DNA of 64,000 bases from Actinobacillus delphinicola (GCF_900638385.1 NZ_LR134510.1:1426001-1490000), one strand, 5' to 3'. Positions 48,919-59,642 are shown, counted from the first letter of the stretch. The notes: generated by a model not told the origin, from the letters alone. Made by a program: numbers and translations.

Positions 48919-48947
48919 AAAACCGAGTCTTAGTGACTCGGTTTTTT
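48919..48947. terminator. Bidirectional terminator between the alanine symporter and frdD
   Basis: AAAACCGAGTC (48919-48929) pairs with GACTCGGTTTT (48935-48945), loop TTAGT, with flanking T runs. Confidence 0.9.
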
Positions 48948-48960
48948 ATTAGATATGGTT

Positions 48961-49302
48961 TTATAGCACTGCAAAAATTGCAATGATGCTAAAGAGCGCG
49001 GCTAAGCCGTAGAAAATAGCTGCACTACCGTGAAGGTGTACTTTAAGATCGTGTAAACCATGATGGATACGGTGTAACGCACCCCACACAGGGAAAATTA
49101 ATATGATAAGCATAATTAATTCACCCCACCATGAATGCATGAAGTTATAAATATTAGTAAGACCTTGTTCGCTGATTAGCCCAAACGGGATAAGAAAACC
49201 AACTGCTAAGATTAATACAGGGAAAACAATCGCACTAACAGTAGTACCAGCACCGAACATTAACCAAACTAAAGGTTCTTTAGAACGTTTTGGATCTTGC
49301 AT
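48961..49302 (-). CDS. frdD: Fumarate reductase membrane anchor FrdD
   Basis: Membrane subunit that binds menaquinol and, with FrdC, anchors the catalytic FrdAB to the inner membrane. The 113-residue protein has three hydrophobic segments. Strong GGAGG lies before the ATG. Last gene of frdABCD. Confidence 0.94.
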   Translation of the reverse strand: MQDPKRSKEPLVWLMFGAGTTVSAIVFPVLILAVGFLIPFGLISEQGLTNIYNFMHSWWGELIMLIILIFPVWGALHRIHHGLHDLKVHLHGSAAIFYGLAALFSIIAIFAVL

Positions 49303-49318
49303 TTTTACCTCCCCCGTT

Positions 49319-49729
49319 TTAGATCACAAGAAAAAATAATACTAGGAATGTCACGATAGCGGTAATCGCCCACATGATTCCTGTAATAATTTTTGGATTA
49401 AGTTTTTGATTATCAACAATAATATTAGTCACTTTTGGTGTCATATTGAAATAAGTAACGGTATTTAACATAGCCGCACCTAATGCCACGATATTAATGA
49501 TAACCACGAGAGGATTTTGTAAAAAATGTACAAAGCTATAATAGCCTTGTAAAAAATCAAATCCTTCACGCACTAAGCAAATAGTGCCATAGAGTAGAAC
49601 AATGCTAAACCAGAGTGAAAAAATCGCAGTGGCTTCACGTAACATATAATGTTTGTAGAAACTATTCTTTTTCCACCAGTCAGCATTCATTGGACGAATA
49701 TATTCTTTACGTTTGCTTGTAGTAGGCAT
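49319..49729 (-). CDS. frdC: Fumarate reductase membrane anchor FrdC
   Basis: Second membrane anchor of fumarate reductase, with three helices and the conserved N-terminal RPMNADWWKKNSFYKHYMLR (about residues 12-31). The 136-residue protein matches the family length. GGAG lies before the ATG; nine bases after frdB. Confidence 0.95.
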   Translation of the reverse strand: MPTTSKRKEYIRPMNADWWKKNSFYKHYMLREATAIFSLWFSIVLLYGTICLVREGFDFLQGYYSFVHFLQNPLVVIINIVALGAAMLNTVTYFNMTPKVTNIIVDNQKLNPKIITGIMWAITAIVTFLVLFFLVI

Positions 49730-49738
49730 AGAACACTC

Positions 49739-50509
49739 CTATTTTCCAGGTTTTAGCATTGCAATGATAAAGTCTTTTGCACTTTCTACTTTACCTTGGT
49801 TGATTGCGGCAGCAGGATCCACATGTTTTGGACACACTTCAGAACAATAACCAACGAAAGTACAACTCCAAACACCATTATCGGTATTAAGCAGTTTCAT
49901 ACGTTCTGCTTGACCATGATCACGGTTATCTAAATTATAACGACGTGCAAGTGTGATTGCTGCTGGTCCTAAAAATTCGGGGTTTAAACCAAATTGTGGA
50001 CAAGCGGCATAACATAAACCACAGTTGATACACATCGAAAATTGACGATATTTTTCTAACTGCGCAGGTGTTTGTTTGGTGCGACTTTTTGCCAATACAT
50101 CAGAAGGATGAGGTTTACCATCAAGTGGTGGTGCTTCATTGCCAATGATGTACGGCTTAATGCTTTCTAAACTTTCAATAAAGTGGGTCATGTCCACAAT
50201 CAAATCACGTTCAATCGGGAAATTACCAAGTGGTTCAATGCGCATATAACCACTGTAATCACGTAGGAAAGTTTTACATGCTAATTTAGGAATATTATTG
50301 ACCATCATCCCGCAAGAACCACAAATTGCCATACGGCAAGACCAACGGTAAGAGAGAGTAGGATCAAGTTTATCTTTAATGTAGCCTAACGCATCAAGCA
50401 GAGAAGTTTGATTATCATAAGGCACTTGATAAGATTTAATATAAGGTTTTTCATCCACTTCTGGATCGTAGCGGAGAATATCAACTTTCATCATTGCATC
50501 ATTAGCCAT
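49739..50509 (-). CDS. frdB: Fumarate reductase iron-sulfur subunit FrdB
   Basis: Carries electrons from quinol to the flavin. The 256-residue protein has the 2Fe-2S ligands ([12 protein letters not shown] and a later C) and the 4Fe-4S and 3Fe-4S clusters with [12 protein letters not shown] and [17 protein letters not shown]. The ATG at 50509, seven bases after GGAG, overlaps the frdA stop by eight bases; a longer frame from 50533 begins inside frdA. Confidence 0.95.
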   Translation of the reverse strand: MANDAMMKVDILRYDPEVDEKPYIKSYQVPYDNQTSLLDALGYIKDKLDPTLSYRWSCRMAICGSCGMMVNNIPKLACKTFLRDYSGYMRIEPLGNFPIERDLIVDMTHFIESLESIKPYIIGNEAPPLDGKPHPSDVLAKSRTKQTPAQLEKYRQFSMCINCGLCYAACPQFGLNPEFLGPAAITLARRYNLDNRDHGQAERMKLLNTDNGVWSCTFVGYCSEVCPKHVDPAAAINQGKVESAKDFIIAMLKPGK

Positions 50510-52343
50510 TATTTTTCTCCTTAGCTTGCGCATTTAACGCTTTTTCAGTCGCTGCTGCTTTTTCTGCAGCTTCGATTTTTTCAGCTTCTGCCCCGTAAAC
50601 ACGTTTCGCAGGTTTTGATGTAGTAATAGTTACATTACTATAATCAATGCGTGGCGTACCATCTGGAGAATAGAACGCAAGCGTATGTTTTAAGTAGTTT
50701 TCATCATCACGTTCGGTATAGTCTAAACGTTGATGGGCACCACGAGATTCTTTACGTTCAATAGCCGAACTTGAAATAGCTTGGGCAACGTCAAGGATAT
50801 AGCCTAATTCAATGGCATAAAGTGCATTGGTATTGAAGATTTGAGAGTGATCTTCAATTTTGACTTTTTTGTAGCGTTCTTTTAATTCCGCAATTTTATC
50901 CACGGCTTGTTGCATACTTTCTTGAGTACGATAAATACCACAACCTTCTTCCATGGCTTGACCCATCTCATCACGGATACTTGACCAATTTTCATTACCT
51001 TCTTGTTTGTAGAGGGCTTCAAGACGAGCAATAACATCATTGGCTTGTTTATCTACAGCAGTTTGGTTAGCAAGTGGTGCTTCCATCGCATTTTGAGCGG
51101 CTTGTTCACCAGCAACACGACCAAGAACAACAAGTTCTGCTAGAGAATTTGAACCTAAACGGTTTGCACCATGAAGACCAGAAGATGCACATTCACCGAC
51201 AGCGTATAGCCCCTTAATACGGGTTTCACAGTTTAAATCAACTTCAATACCACCCATTGTATAGTGAACCACAGGACGTACTGGAATTGGTGCATTAACT
51301 GGATTAACCCCTTCATAGGCTTGAGCAAGTTCGCAGATAAACGGCAAACGTTCGTGTAAATATTTTTCGCCTAAATGACGTAAGTCAAGATGAACGATAT
51401 CAACACCTTTTGATGTTTTTAAAGTATTACCTTTTTTCCATTCTTGCCAGAAAGCTTGGGAGAGTTTGTCACGAGGACCTAACTCCATGTATTTGTTTTC
51501 TGGTTTGCCGATAGGTGTTTCTGGTCCAAGACCGTAATCTTGTAAATAGCGGTATCCATCTTTATTCACTAAGATACCACCTTCACCACGACATCCTTCG
51601 GTAATGAGGATACCTGTATTTGGTAAACCAGTAGGGTGATATTGGACAAATTCCATATCACGAAGTGGTACACCGTGACGGTAGGCCATAGAAAGACCGT
51701 CACCAGTTACGATACCGCCGTTGGTATTAAAGCGGAATGAACGACAACCGCCACCTGTAGCAATAACAACAGATTTAGCATTAATTTGGATAAGTTTGCC
51801 TTCCATCATATCAATGGCAACGACACCGCGTACACGACCATCATCGACGAGAATATCAAGGACGAAATGCTCATCAAAACGGTGAATTTGAGGGTATTGC
51901 ATTGAAGTTTGGAAAAGGGTATGAAGAAGGTGGAAACCCGTTTTATCAGCGGCGAACCAAGTACGTTCAATTTTCATTCCACCAAAACGGCGAACGTTTA
52001 CATCCCCATTTTGTTTACGACTCCAAGGACATCCCCAACGTTCAAGTTGGGTCATTTCTACTGGAGAATGTTTTACAAAATACTCAACAAGATCTTGTTC
52101 ACATAGCCAGTCCCCCCCAGCTACGGTATCATGGAAGTGTTTTTCATAACTGTCTTCAGGTTTTATTACCGCAGCTGCGCCACCTTCAGCGGCAACAGTG
52201 TGACTACGCATTGGATAAACTTTGGAAATCAGTGCGATTTTTAGATTTGGATTTTCCTCTGCAGCAGCAATCGCAGTACGTAAACCGCCGCCGCCAGCAC
52301 CCACAATCGCAACATCGACATTGATGGTTTCTTCGATTTGCAC
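50502..52343 (-). CDS. frdA: Fumarate reductase flavoprotein subunit FrdA
   Basis: Catalytic subunit reducing fumarate to succinate during anaerobic growth. The 613-residue protein has the FAD-binding GAGGGG at 15-20, the covalent-flavin His48 in SHTVAAEGG, and the active-site [11 protein letters not shown] region. Start is GTG at 52343, backed by GGGAGG six bases before it. The C-terminal 30 residues are a polar Ala/Lys/Glu-rich tail. Feeds on fumarate from aspA. Confidence 0.96.
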   Translation of the reverse strand: MQIEETINVDVAIVGAGGGGLRTAIAAAEENPNLKIALISKVYPMRSHTVAAEGGAAAVIKPEDSYEKHFHDTVAGGDWLCEQDLVEYFVKHSPVEMTQLERWGCPWSRKQNGDVNVRRFGGMKIERTWFAADKTGFHLLHTLFQTSMQYPQIHRFDEHFVLDILVDDGRVRGVVAIDMMEGKLIQINAKSVVIATGGGCRSFRFNTNGGIVTGDGLSMAYRHGVPLRDMEFVQYHPTGLPNTGILITEGCRGEGGILVNKDGYRYLQDYGLGPETPIGKPENKYMELGPRDKLSQAFWQEWKKGNTLKTSKGVDIVHLDLRHLGEKYLHERLPFICELAQAYEGVNPVNAPIPVRPVVHYTMGGIEVDLNCETRIKGLYAVGECASSGLHGANRLGSNSLAELVVLGRVAGEQAAQNAMEAPLANQTAVDKQANDVIARLEALYKQEGNENWSSIRDEMGQAMEEGCGIYRTQESMQQAVDKIAELKERYKKVKIEDHSQIFNTNALYAIELGYILDVAQAISSSAIERKESRGAHQRLDYTERDDENYLKHTLAFYSPDGTPRIDYSNVTITTSKPAKRVYGAEAEKIEAAEKAAATEKALNAQAKEKNNG

Positions 52344-52475
52344 AGTATTCCTCCCAGAAATAAATATAGAAATTATTATAAAAAAATAAAAAATAAAGAG
52401 TGCTTAAATCCCTTTTTTAAGCAGGGATATTTTGCCACTTTTATAAATTTCTGATAACTGCAATATTCTAAAAAT

Positions 52476-52489
52476 GTGATCTACTTCAA
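52476..52489 (-). promoter_or_regulatory. Candidate FNR/CRP-type site upstream of frdA
   Basis: Read on the minus strand: TTGAA-GTAG-ATCAC, eight of ten positions of the FNR consensus TTGAT-N4-ATCAA, 133 bases from the frdA start. It also matches part of a CRP site (GTGAT). Confidence 0.45.
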
Positions 52490-52529
52490 AATTTTTAGAC
52501 GGAAAAAAGACGAGAATTTAGTCGGATAT

Positions 52530-52544
52530 TGATAATAATTATCA
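52530..52544. promoter_or_regulatory. Perfect 7-1-7 Fur-type box between frdA and epmA
   Basis: TGATAAT-A-ATTATCA is an exact 7-1-7 inverted repeat of the Fur consensus, extended by one base at each end (TTGATAATAATTATCAA). It lies 76 bases before epmA and 186 before frdA. Which gene it serves is unknown. Confidence 0.6.
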
Positions 52545-52620
52545 ACCTCTTGTTTTTGGATATTTTAATTTATAGCATATATAAATAATGCTAAAATAGC
52601 GTAAATTTGAAACGGATAAG

Positions 52621-53679
52621 GTGAGTAAAATTCTTATGATAGATAATAATCATGCATTAGTAAGTGAAGGAAAAGACACTCAAGATATTTCTTTAGATGA
52701 AAAATTAAAACAAGCAGAAAATACTTGGAAACCGAGCGCACCTATTAAAAATTTAATTGCTCGAGCGAAAATTATTGAACAAATCCGAACTTTCTTTCGT
52801 GCACGTGGATTGTTGGAGGTATCTACGCCTGTTTTAAGCGGCTATGGGGTAACTGATGTTCATCTTGTAACGTTTGAAACGGAATATCTTTCTCCTTATC
52901 AATCAAAATCGGAAACCCTGTATTTGATGACGAGTCCCGAATATCATATGAAACGTCTTTTAACGGCGGGAAGCGGCCCTATTTTTCAGCTTTGCCGAGT
53001 ATTTCGTAATGAAGAAGCAGGGAAAAAGCATAATCCAGAATTCACGATGCTTGAATGGTATCGCCCATTTTTTGATATGTATCGTTTAATCAATGAAGTG
53101 GATGACTTATTGCAAGAAGTGCTGGATTGTGAACCAGCTGAAATGGTGAGTTATCAATTTATTTTCCAAGAATGTGTTGGATTAGATCCGCTTTCTTGTT
53201 CTGATGAGGAACTTGTGGCGAAAGCAAAAGAACATAATTTTATGGATGCTGAGGGTTCTGATCGAGATACCTTGTTAGAATTTTTATTTAGCACAGTAGT
53301 AGAGCCACAAATTGGACAAAATCAGCCAATTGCTGTTTATCATTTCCCTGCATCTCAAGCAGCATTGGCACAGCTTAGTTCAGAAGATTTACGTGTTGCA
53401 GAACGCTTTGAGTTTTATTATAAGGGCTTAGAATTAGCCAACGGTTTTACAGAACTGACAGATTATCGTGAACAACGTCATCGTTTTGAGGAGGATAATC
53501 GTGAGCGTGCACGTCTAGGACTGCCAGAGCAAGAAATTGATGTGCGTTTCTTAGCTGCCTTGAAAGCGGGTATGCCAAATTGTTCAGGTGTTGCACTTGG
53601 GGTAGATCGTTTATTAATGCTTGCATTGGGCGCATCCACCATTGGTGAAGTAATGGCATTTGACATTGAGCGTGCATAA
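52621..53679 (+). CDS. epmA: Elongation factor P beta-lysyltransferase EpmA
   Basis: Lysyl-tRNA synthetase-like enzyme that adds beta-lysine to elongation factor P. The 352-residue protein lacks the anticodon-binding domain and has class II motifs [27 protein letters not shown] and a C-terminal [15 protein letters not shown]. It starts at GTG 52621; relative to E. coli EpmA it has about 27 extra N-terminal residues (a polar stretch before KPSAPIKN), so the ATG at 52636 or a later start is possible. Divergent from frdA. Confidence 0.93.
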   Translation: MSKILMIDNNHALVSEGKDTQDISLDEKLKQAENTWKPSAPIKNLIARAKIIEQIRTFFRARGLLEVSTPVLSGYGVTDVHLVTFETEYLSPYQSKSETLYLMTSPEYHMKRLLTAGSGPIFQLCRVFRNEEAGKKHNPEFTMLEWYRPFFDMYRLINEVDDLLQEVLDCEPAEMVSYQFIFQECVGLDPLSCSDEELVAKAKEHNFMDAEGSDRDTLLEFLFSTVVEPQIGQNQPIAVYHFPASQAALAQLSSEDLRVAERFEFYYKGLELANGFTELTDYREQRHRFEEDNRERARLGLPEQEIDVRFLAALKAGMPNCSGVALGVDRLLMLALGASTIGEVMAFDIERA

Positions 53680-53703
53680 TGCATAAATTTTGATGAAAAA
53701 AGT

Positions 53704-53728
53704 GGCGTAGTAAAACTACGCCTTTTTT
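53704..53728. terminator. Bidirectional terminator between epmA and yciI
   Basis: GGCGTAGT (53704-53711) pairs with ACTACGCC (53715-53722), loop AAA, followed by TTTTTT and flanked by A on the other side. Confidence 0.9.
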
Positions 53729-53730
53729 AT

Positions 53731-54027
53731 TTAAAATACTTTTAGGAAAGGTTTTACAATAACTTGTTTGTAAACACCTGCATCGAAATAAGGATCAGCA
53801 GCAGCCCACGCTTTTGCCGCATCAAGGCTATCAAATTGAGCAATCACTGTTGAGCCTGTGAATCCCGCCTCGCCAGGTTTTTCATCGTCAATCGCAGGAT
53901 TAGGTCCTGCAGTTAGCAGACGACCTTCAGAATCTAGCGCTTGTAAACGAGCAAGATGTTGCGTGCGTACGGCTAAACGTTTTTCTAAACTATTTGGGTG
54001 ATCTTCAGCAAAAATTACATAATACAT
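53731..54027 (-). CDS. yciI: YciI-like protein
   Basis: Small soluble dimeric alpha/beta-barrel protein of the YCII family; activity is not established. The 98-residue protein has the conserved [13 protein letters not shown] at 5-17 and [17 protein letters not shown] near 68-84. GGAG sits six bases before the ATG at 54027 and overlaps the longer frame. Fourth gene of yciC-B-A-I, an order I recall from H. influenzae HI0825-0828. Confidence 0.9.
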   Translation of the reverse strand: MYYVIFAEDHPNSLEKRLAVRTQHLARLQALDSEGRLLTAGPNPAIDDEKPGEAGFTGSTVIAQFDSLDAAKAWAAADPYFDAGVYKQVIVKPFLKVF

Positions 54028-54039
54028 AATATTCTCCAT

Positions 54040-54486
54040 TTAAGGGGCTAGTGCATGTTCTAATTCAGGGTTATTTTCACGAGGCACCTCACGAGGTTTA
54101 CCTTCTTTATCGACCGCCACAAAAGTGAAAATAGCGGTTGTTACATGAAAACGTTCACCAATAGGTTCGACAGATACTTTTTTCGCCCATACATCAAGTT
54201 GCAATTTAATAGAAGAACGCCCAACGTGTAAACATTTCCCATAGCAACAAATAACGTCGCCGACTGCAACAGGATGTAAAAAAGTAATATTTTCAACGGA
54301 AACGGTAACAACACGACCGTGAGCAATTTCTTTTGCCAAAATGGCACCGCCGAGATCCATTTGTGACATAATCCAACCCCCGAAAATGTCACCATTTGCA
54401 TTAGTATCAGCAGGCATTGCTACCGTACGCAATAATGGCATAGACGGATGCGAGAACGTAGGATTATTGTTTTGAGATAGGCTCAT
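54040..54486 (-). CDS. yciA: Acyl-CoA thioesterase YciA
   Basis: Hot-dog-fold thioesterase that hydrolyses acyl-CoAs. The 148-residue protein has the conserved [20 protein letters not shown] (about 25-44) with the catalytic Asn and Asp. It overlaps yciB by 23 bases and stops 12 bases before yciI. Confidence 0.93.
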   Translation of the reverse strand: MSLSQNNNPTFSHPSMPLLRTVAMPADTNANGDIFGGWIMSQMDLGGAILAKEIAHGRVVTVSVENITFLHPVAVGDVICCYGKCLHVGRSSIKLQLDVWAKKVSVEPIGERFHVTTAIFTFVAVDKEGKPREVPRENNPELEHALAP

Positions 54487-55048
54487 TTTTCTTTCCTTTA
54501 GAGATGTTTTCTTGAGAATTATCTTTAGGGAGATAACGATAAATATAAATACTGGTTACAATGGTTGCAATAAATGTTAATCCTGCAATACCAAAGGTTT
54601 TAAAATCGACCCAAATATTATCGGAAAAATATTGGCTAATATAGAGATTAAGCAACATACAGAAAATAAAGAAAATTGCCCAGCCAATATTAATTTTCTT
54701 CCAAACACTTTCAGGTAAAACAATTTCTTTCCCAAGCATTTCTCGCATTAGATTTTTCTTAAAGCCCAATTGACTGATAAGAAGAACTAGTGCGAATAAT
54801 GCATAAATAAGCGTTACTTTCCATTTTAAGAAATTAAGTTCATCAAAATATGCAGTCAGAGATGCAAAGACAACCACAGAAATACCAAGAATAAGCGCTT
54901 GCTTATCAATTTTCTTGTAAATTAATTTAAGCAAGAGTAATTGAATGGCCGTAGCGATAACTAATGTAATTGCCGCATCACGAAGTCCCACTGTCTTATA
55001 GACGATGAAGAATAAAAGTAGTGGAATAAAATCCAGAATTTGTTTCAT
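54464..55048 (-). CDS. yciB: Inner-membrane septation protein YciB (septation protein A)
   Basis: Integral membrane protein linked to cell division and envelope integrity; the mechanism is unclear. The 194-residue protein has five or six helices, starts [18 protein letters not shown], and has [19 protein letters not shown] near 114-132 and a polar C-terminal tail. Nine bases after yciC. Confidence 0.93.
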   Translation of the reverse strand: MKQILDFIPLLLFFIVYKTVGLRDAAITLVIATAIQLLLLKLIYKKIDKQALILGISVVVFASLTAYFDELNFLKWKVTLIYALFALVLLISQLGFKKNLMREMLGKEIVLPESVWKKINIGWAIFFIFCMLLNLYISQYFSDNIWVDFKTFGIAGLTFIATIVTSIYIYRYLPKDNSQENISKGKKNEPISKQ

Positions 55049-55057
55049 TATTTCCTC

Positions 55058-55825
55058 TTATTTATTTTCAACAGAAGACACAGAATTAACTTGCATAAAA
55101 CAGGTATAAAAACGGTAAGTAAAGACTAATGAAAAGACATAAACTACCGAGCTTAACCAAATAAAAATAGGAGCTAGTACGGTATTATCTGCAAAAATAT
55201 GTGCAATATTATTAGAAATAAATGGGAAAACTAAATAGTTAATTAAAAAGAAAACAATTAAATTTTTATTTTGACGTGCGCCAATAAGCCATACACGTTT
55301 AAAGCTATTTACAAAGCTATCCGCCGTAATTAAACAATCTACAAAGGTTAAGTTTAAACGGATAAAAATAAATAAACCTACAATACTGATAAGTAAAGAA
55401 GCAACAGAAGCACTGCCTTGTAAACTCGCAATAATAAGATTAACCGCCCCCATAAGTATTGGTAACGTGACGATTATCATAGTAAGAATTAGGGTTAAAA
55501 TCTTTTTTGAAAAAATATAAAAAATGGCTTGCCAATTCGTAGTTTTTTGGTAGCTAATTTGATGCACACGTAAGATAGTGAAAGCATACAAAATAACATT
55601 AAGTAGCAAGCTAATAATAGCGAGTCCTAAAATTGAACGTGTAAAAACAAATTCACCTGGTTGAATATTAATACCCGAAGCAAAAGCTGGATTTATTTGT
55701 CCAAACAGGAAATTTAAAACTAAAATTTCAACAGAAAAAATAAGACTAAAATTAAGTAAAAATTTCGGCTTATTGCGCACAAAATTTAAACTATCACGAA
55801 AGATTACAGTAAAATTTATCGGCAT
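55058..55825 (-). CDS. yciC: YciC-family membrane protein
   Basis: UPF0259 membrane protein of unknown function with six predicted helices (255 residues). I prefer the ATG at 55825, since MPINFTVIFRDSLNFVRNK aligns with the E. coli N-terminus I recall, over 55837. Neither has a strong ribosome site. First gene of the yciCBAI cluster. Confidence 0.85.
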   Translation of the reverse strand: MPINFTVIFRDSLNFVRNKPKFLLNFSLIFSVEILVLNFLFGQINPAFASGINIQPGEFVFTRSILGLAIISLLLNVILYAFTILRVHQISYQKTTNWQAIFYIFSKKILTLILTMIIVTLPILMGAVNLIIASLQGSASVASLLISIVGLFIFIRLNLTFVDCLITADSFVNSFKRVWLIGARQNKNLIVFFLINYLVFPFISNNIAHIFADNTVLAPIFIWLSSVVYVFSLVFTYRFYTCFMQVNSVSSVENK

Positions 55826-55920
55826 ACGATATTCCATTTATAAAATAGGGTGTTAATTATACTAAACATCGTGATGTAACACGATACGGTCATTTGGCTT
55901 ATTTTATTAAATCTCATAGA

Positions 55921-55947
55921 AAAATACCGCACTATTGGCGGTATTTT
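55921..55947 (-). terminator. Intrinsic terminator of yjdM
   Basis: AAAATACCGC (55921-55930) pairs with GCGGTATTTT (55938-55947), perfect 10-bp stem; on the minus strand a T run follows. Confidence 0.85.
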
Positions 55948-55960
55948 CAAGAGATTAGAC

Positions 55961-56299
55961 CTATGCTTTTTTCAAAAATTCAGATTTAAGCGAGAAGCTT
56001 TGACCATCGATTTTACAATCTACATCATGATCGGCATCCATTAAACGGATATTTTTTGCTTTAGTTCCTTTTTTCAATACGATTGAAGAACCTTTCACTT
56101 TTAAATCTTTAATAAGGATAACGGAATCACCATCTTGTAAGATGTTACCATTACTGTCTTTTACAACGAATTCATTGCTGTCTTGTTCAGCAACTTCTTC
56201 ACCACTCCATTCATAAGCACAATCTGGACATACAAATTGGATGCTATCGTGGTAAACGTATTCGCCATGGCATTTTGGGCAATTTGGCATATCTTGCAT
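55961..56299 (-). CDS. yjdM: YjdM (PhnA-type) zinc-ribbon protein
   Basis: Small zinc-ribbon protein historically named PhnA; despite that name its function is not settled. The 112-residue protein has [12 protein letters not shown] and CPDCAYEW as the zinc ribbon (about 7-29) and a KDLKVKGSS-containing SH3-like C-terminal part. AGGA precedes the ATG. It stands alone here. Confidence 0.9.
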   Translation of the reverse strand: MQDMPNCPKCHGEYVYHDSIQFVCPDCAYEWSGEEVAEQDSNEFVVKDSNGNILQDGDSVILIKDLKVKGSSIVLKKGTKAKNIRLMDADHDVDCKIDGQSFSLKSEFLKKA

Positions 56300-56557
56300 A
56301 ATTTTTCCTTATTTTTTACTTAAAATATTAAAGGGGAGCGATTATAGCAAAAAAGCAATGTGTTACGAAAGGAGAAAGCAAAGAAATGCGGATGGAAAAA
56401 GAAAAAAGATAAAAATCATTCCTATATCCAATTCGTAAATAAAAACAGTTTTTATTAAAAATTCCTTTAAAATTAAAGAGTTATTTTATTTATTAAGTTG
56501 CAAAAAAATAAATACTGATTAAAATAAAGGCGTTTAATGAAGAAAGAGGAACAGATT

Positions 56558-57040
56558 ATGTTAGATCAAGCGGTCACGGCTAAATTAAATGAGCAAATTA
56601 ATTTAGAGTATTATTCATCCAATGTTTATTTACAAATGAGTGCATGGTGTGCACAAAAAGGCTTTGAAGGGGCAGCAGCCTTTTTACTTCGTCATGCTAA
56701 TGAAGAAATGATGCATATGCAAAAATTATTTGGTTACATCAGCGAAACAGGTGGCATGCCATTGCTTGGTGAAATTGCTGCACCTAAAGCAGATTTTTCG
56801 ACTCTAAGAGAAGTGTTTGAAATGACATTAGAGCATGAAAAATTGGTAACACGTAAAATTAATGAATTGGTCGATCTGACTATTCAAAAAGATCACGCTA
56901 CATTCCAATTCTTACAATGGTATGTCGCAGAACAACATGAAGAATTAAAATTATTCAATATGATTTTGGATAAATTTAATCTCCTCGGTGAAAGCGGACA
57001 AGCACTATATTTTATTGATAAAGATTTAGCGACACTATAA
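56558..57040 (+). CDS. Ferritin, first copy
   Basis: Iron-storage protein that oxidises Fe(II) and stores it as a mineral core. The 160-residue protein has the four-helix-bundle pattern [16 protein letters not shown] and the iron-site Glu/His in NEEMMHM, with an AEQHEE site near residue 122. AGAGGA lies eight bases before the ATG at 56558; the upstream ATG at 56537 is less likely. Tandem with a second ferritin, probably one operon. Confidence 0.92.
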   Translation: MLDQAVTAKLNEQINLEYYSSNVYLQMSAWCAQKGFEGAAAFLLRHANEEMMHMQKLFGYISETGGMPLLGEIAAPKADFSTLREVFEMTLEHEKLVTRKINELVDLTIQKDHATFQFLQWYVAEQHEELKLFNMILDKFNLLGESGQALYFIDKDLATL

Positions 57041-57051
57041 GAGGTAAGATT

Positions 57052-57567
57052 ATGTTAACTCAAAACGTGATTAACTTATTAAATGCACAGATGAATTTAG
57101 AAATGTACTCATCAAATTTATATTTACAAATGAGTGCATGGTGTGAACAACAAGGCTTTGAAGGTGCGGCAAAATTTTTATCAGAACACGCCGCAGAAGA
57201 AATGCTTCACATGCATAAACTTTTTACTTATCTAACAGAAACGGGTGCACTTGCCGTAATTGGTAAAATTGCTGAACCGCCACATCAATTCGACTCTTTA
57301 AAACAAGTGATGGAATTAACTTATGAACATGAACAGTTAATTACTCGTTCAATTAATGAGTTGGTGGGGACAACATTAGCTGAAAAAGATTATTCTGCGT
57401 TTAATTTCTTGCAATGGTACGTTGCGGAACAACACGAAGAAGAAAAATTGTTTAGCACAATTTTAGATAAATTTGCCATTCTTGGCGATGCAGGCGAAGC
57501 AGACTTCTTTGTGGATAAATACCTCGGCACGATTCAACACGATTGCGCAGCGGCACCACAAAAATAA
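57052..57567 (+). CDS. Ferritin, second copy
   Basis: Paralogue of the preceding ferritin with the same iron-site motifs (AEEMLHM, AEQHEEEKLF); 171 residues with a C-terminal tail holding a lone Cys. H. influenzae also has two tandem ferritins, which probably build mixed 24-mers. AGAGG upstream of the ATG, 11 bases after the first copy. Ends close to an inverted-pair repeat that can terminate it. Confidence 0.92.
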   Translation: MLTQNVINLLNAQMNLEMYSSNLYLQMSAWCEQQGFEGAAKFLSEHAAEEMLHMHKLFTYLTETGALAVIGKIAEPPHQFDSLKQVMELTYEHEQLITRSINELVGTTLAEKDYSAFNFLQWYVAEQHEEEKLFSTILDKFAILGDAGEADFFVDKYLGTIQHDCAAAPQK

Positions 57568-57572
57568 TATAA

Positions 57573-57615
57573 AACACGCCCTAATTTTCAAAAAATTTTA
57601 TGAAAATTGGGGCGT
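57573..57615. repeat. Inverted-pair repeat between the ferritins and the DUF440 gene
   Basis: AACACGCCC and GGGGCGT arms with an A/T core (AATTTTCAAAAAATTTTATG) that pairs on itself. It lies between two convergent 3' ends, so it can terminate both. Confidence 0.75.
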
Positions 57616-57620
57616 AATCG

Positions 57621-57926
57621 TTACCAAATCATGTGAAAATCAGGTTCGGATTGATCGTAATTGATCAAACATTTTGCGAAAACGTGACGCATTTGTCCTT
57701 CCGCATCGGTTAAACCAATCCATACTTCAGCGAATTGTTCAGGATCAATCAGCACACCGATTTCTTCTTCCCAATTTTCTGCCGTATCAAATAATGCGAT
57801 TTCACCACATTCGGCAAATTTTTCATTAAATAAGGCAATTTCTTGGGCAGATAAATTTTCGCCTGCCATTTCAAGAAAAATCTCGTAAGCGAGATCGAGT
57901 AATGCCTCATCTGTCATTTTTTGCAT
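57621..57926 (-). CDS. DUF440 double-stranded-DNA-mimic protein
   Basis: Acidic 101-residue protein of the HI1450/YciU family, which has a surface charge pattern mimicking DNA and was reported to bind HU-type proteins. It has the family stretch EIFLEMAGENLSAQEIALFN and EEEIGVLIDPEQFAEVW. AGGT lies before the ATG. It follows ychF by nine bases, so it may be part of pth-ychF. Confidence 0.85.
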   Translation of the reverse strand: MQKMTDEALLDLAYEIFLEMAGENLSAQEIALFNEKFAECGEIALFDTAENWEEEIGVLIDPEQFAEVWIGLTDAEGQMRHVFAKCLINYDQSEPDFHMIW

Positions 57927-57935
57927 AAAATAACC

Positions 57936-59027
57936 TTAAACGTTGAAACGGAAATGCATGATATCGCCATCTTGAACGATATAATCTTTTCCTTCTAAGC
58001 GCCATTTACCCGCATCTTTCGCGCCAGCTTCACCTTTACAATCGATGAAGTCTTGGTAAGCGATAACTTCCGCACGGATAAAGCCTTTTTCAAAGTCAGT
58101 GTGGATAACTGCCGCTGCTTTTGGCGCAGTTGCCCCTACAGAAACTGTCCAAGCACGTACTTCTTTTACCCCAGCAGTGAAGTAAGTTTGAAGATTAAGA
58201 AGTTTATAGCCTGCACGAATCACACGGTTTAAACCTGGTTCTTCGATACCAAGATCTGCTAAAAATTCATCACGTTCTTCATCGTCTAATTCTGCGATTT
58301 CTGCTTCGATAGCCGCACAAACTGGCACAACCACTGCACCTTCTTTTTCCGCAATTTCACGTACTTTGTCTAAGTATGGGTTATTTTCAAAACCATCTTC
58401 GTTTACGTTTGCGATGTACATGGTTGGTTTAAGAGTTAAGAAGTTATAGCCTTTGATCGCTTTTAATTCGTCTTCGTCTAACTCCACAGAACGAATCATG
58501 CCTGCTTCTTCAAGGACAGGTAAGATTTTTTCCATAACAGATAATTCAAATTTCGCATCTTTATCGCCACCTTTAGCACGTTTTTGTAAACGTTGAATGG
58601 CACGTTCACAGCTATCTAAGTCCGCAAGTGCTAATTCAGTATTGATGGTTTCGATATCATCTAATGGATTGATTTGACCTGCAACGTGTACGATATCGTC
58701 ATTTTCAAAGCAACGTACAACGTGACCGATTGCATCAGTTTCACGGATATTGGCTAAGAATTTGTTACCAAGACCTTCACCTTTACTCGCACCAGCAACT
58801 AAACCTGCAATATCAACAAATTCCATAGTAGTTGGTAAAACACGTTCTGGTTTCACGATTTCTGCGAGAGCATCTAAACGTGGATCTGGCATTGGAACCA
58901 CACCCGTATTAGGTTCGATTGTACAGAATGGATAGTTAGCGGCTTCAATACCCGCTTTGGTTAATGCATTAAAAAGGGTGGATTTCCCAACGTTTGGAAG
59001 TCCAACGATACCACATTTAAATCCCAT
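57936..59027 (-). CDS. ychF: Redox-regulated ATPase YchF (OLA1 family)
   Basis: Ribosome-associated, Obg-like ATPase. The 363-residue protein has the P-loop [14 protein letters not shown] at 8-21, the [12 protein letters not shown] region and a C-terminal TGS-type domain. It follows pth by 27 bases, the conserved pair seen in many proteobacteria. Confidence 0.96.
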   Translation of the reverse strand: MGFKCGIVGLPNVGKSTLFNALTKAGIEAANYPFCTIEPNTGVVPMPDPRLDALAEIVKPERVLPTTMEFVDIAGLVAGASKGEGLGNKFLANIRETDAIGHVVRCFENDDIVHVAGQINPLDDIETINTELALADLDSCERAIQRLQKRAKGGDKDAKFELSVMEKILPVLEEAGMIRSVELDEDELKAIKGYNFLTLKPTMYIANVNEDGFENNPYLDKVREIAEKEGAVVVPVCAAIEAEIAELDDEERDEFLADLGIEEPGLNRVIRAGYKLLNLQTYFTAGVKEVRAWTVSVGATAPKAAAVIHTDFEKGFIRAEVIAYQDFIDCKGEAGAKDAGKWRLEGKDYIVQDGDIMHFRFNV

Positions 59028-59054
59028 AATTTTTCCTTGTTTTGATAAATACGT

Positions 59055-59642
59055 TTATTCTGCTTTAAAACTATTTAAGCGTGTTGTCGCCTTGGTTATC
59101 CCATCTTTGAATAGGATAGGTAAACAGCGCACGGCTTCATCAAGGGCTTCATCAATTTTCTTTTGATCAGCTGGTGCAGGTTTGCCTAAAACATAACTGG
59201 TGACCAAATTACGATCGCCTGGATGACCAATCCCAATACGCAAGCGGTAGAAATTTTTATTATTGCCAAGGGCTGCAATGATATCTTTCAAGCCATTATG
59301 CCCACCGTGACCACCGCCTAGTTTGATTTTCGCCACGCCTGCTGGTAAATCCATTTCATCGTGCGCAACGAGAATTTCTTCAGGTTTGATGCGGTAAAAA
59401 TTTGCCATCGCACCCACCGCTTTACCACTTAAATTCATAAAAGTAGTGGGTAACAAAAAGCGAACTTCTTGACCATCAATCATTGCACGTGCTGTTTTTC
59501 CGAAAAACTTTGGCTCATCTTTTAAAGAAAAACCATAACGACGGGCAACTTCCTCAATAAACCAGGCACCCGCATTGTGGCGAGTATCAGCATATTTTTC
59601 ACCAGGATTGCAAAGTCCCACGATTAATTTAATTTCTGACAT
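59055..59642 (-). CDS. pth: Peptidyl-tRNA hydrolase
   Basis: Recycles tRNA from peptidyl-tRNA that drops off the ribosome. The 195-residue protein has [20 protein letters not shown] (about 8-27), with catalytic His, and HDEMDLPAG. Start is the ATG at 59642; the long frame to 59705 starts in poorly conserved sequence. First gene of pth-ychF-DUF440. Confidence 0.95.
   Translation of the reverse strand: MSEIKLIVGLCNPGEKYADTRHNAGAWFIEEVARRYGFSLKDEPKFFGKTARAMIDGQEVRFLLPTTFMNLSGKAVGAMANFYRIKPEEILVAHDEMDLPAGVAKIKLGGGHGGHNGLKDIIAALGNNKNFYRLRIGIGHPGDRNLVTSYVLGKPAPADQKKIDEALDEAVRCLPILFKDGITKATTRLNSFKAE

Noticed and set aside
52529-52545. FNR site read from TTGAT and ATCAA around the Fur-like box
   Set aside because: The half sites are seven bases apart instead of four; the 7-1-7 Fur reading fits better.
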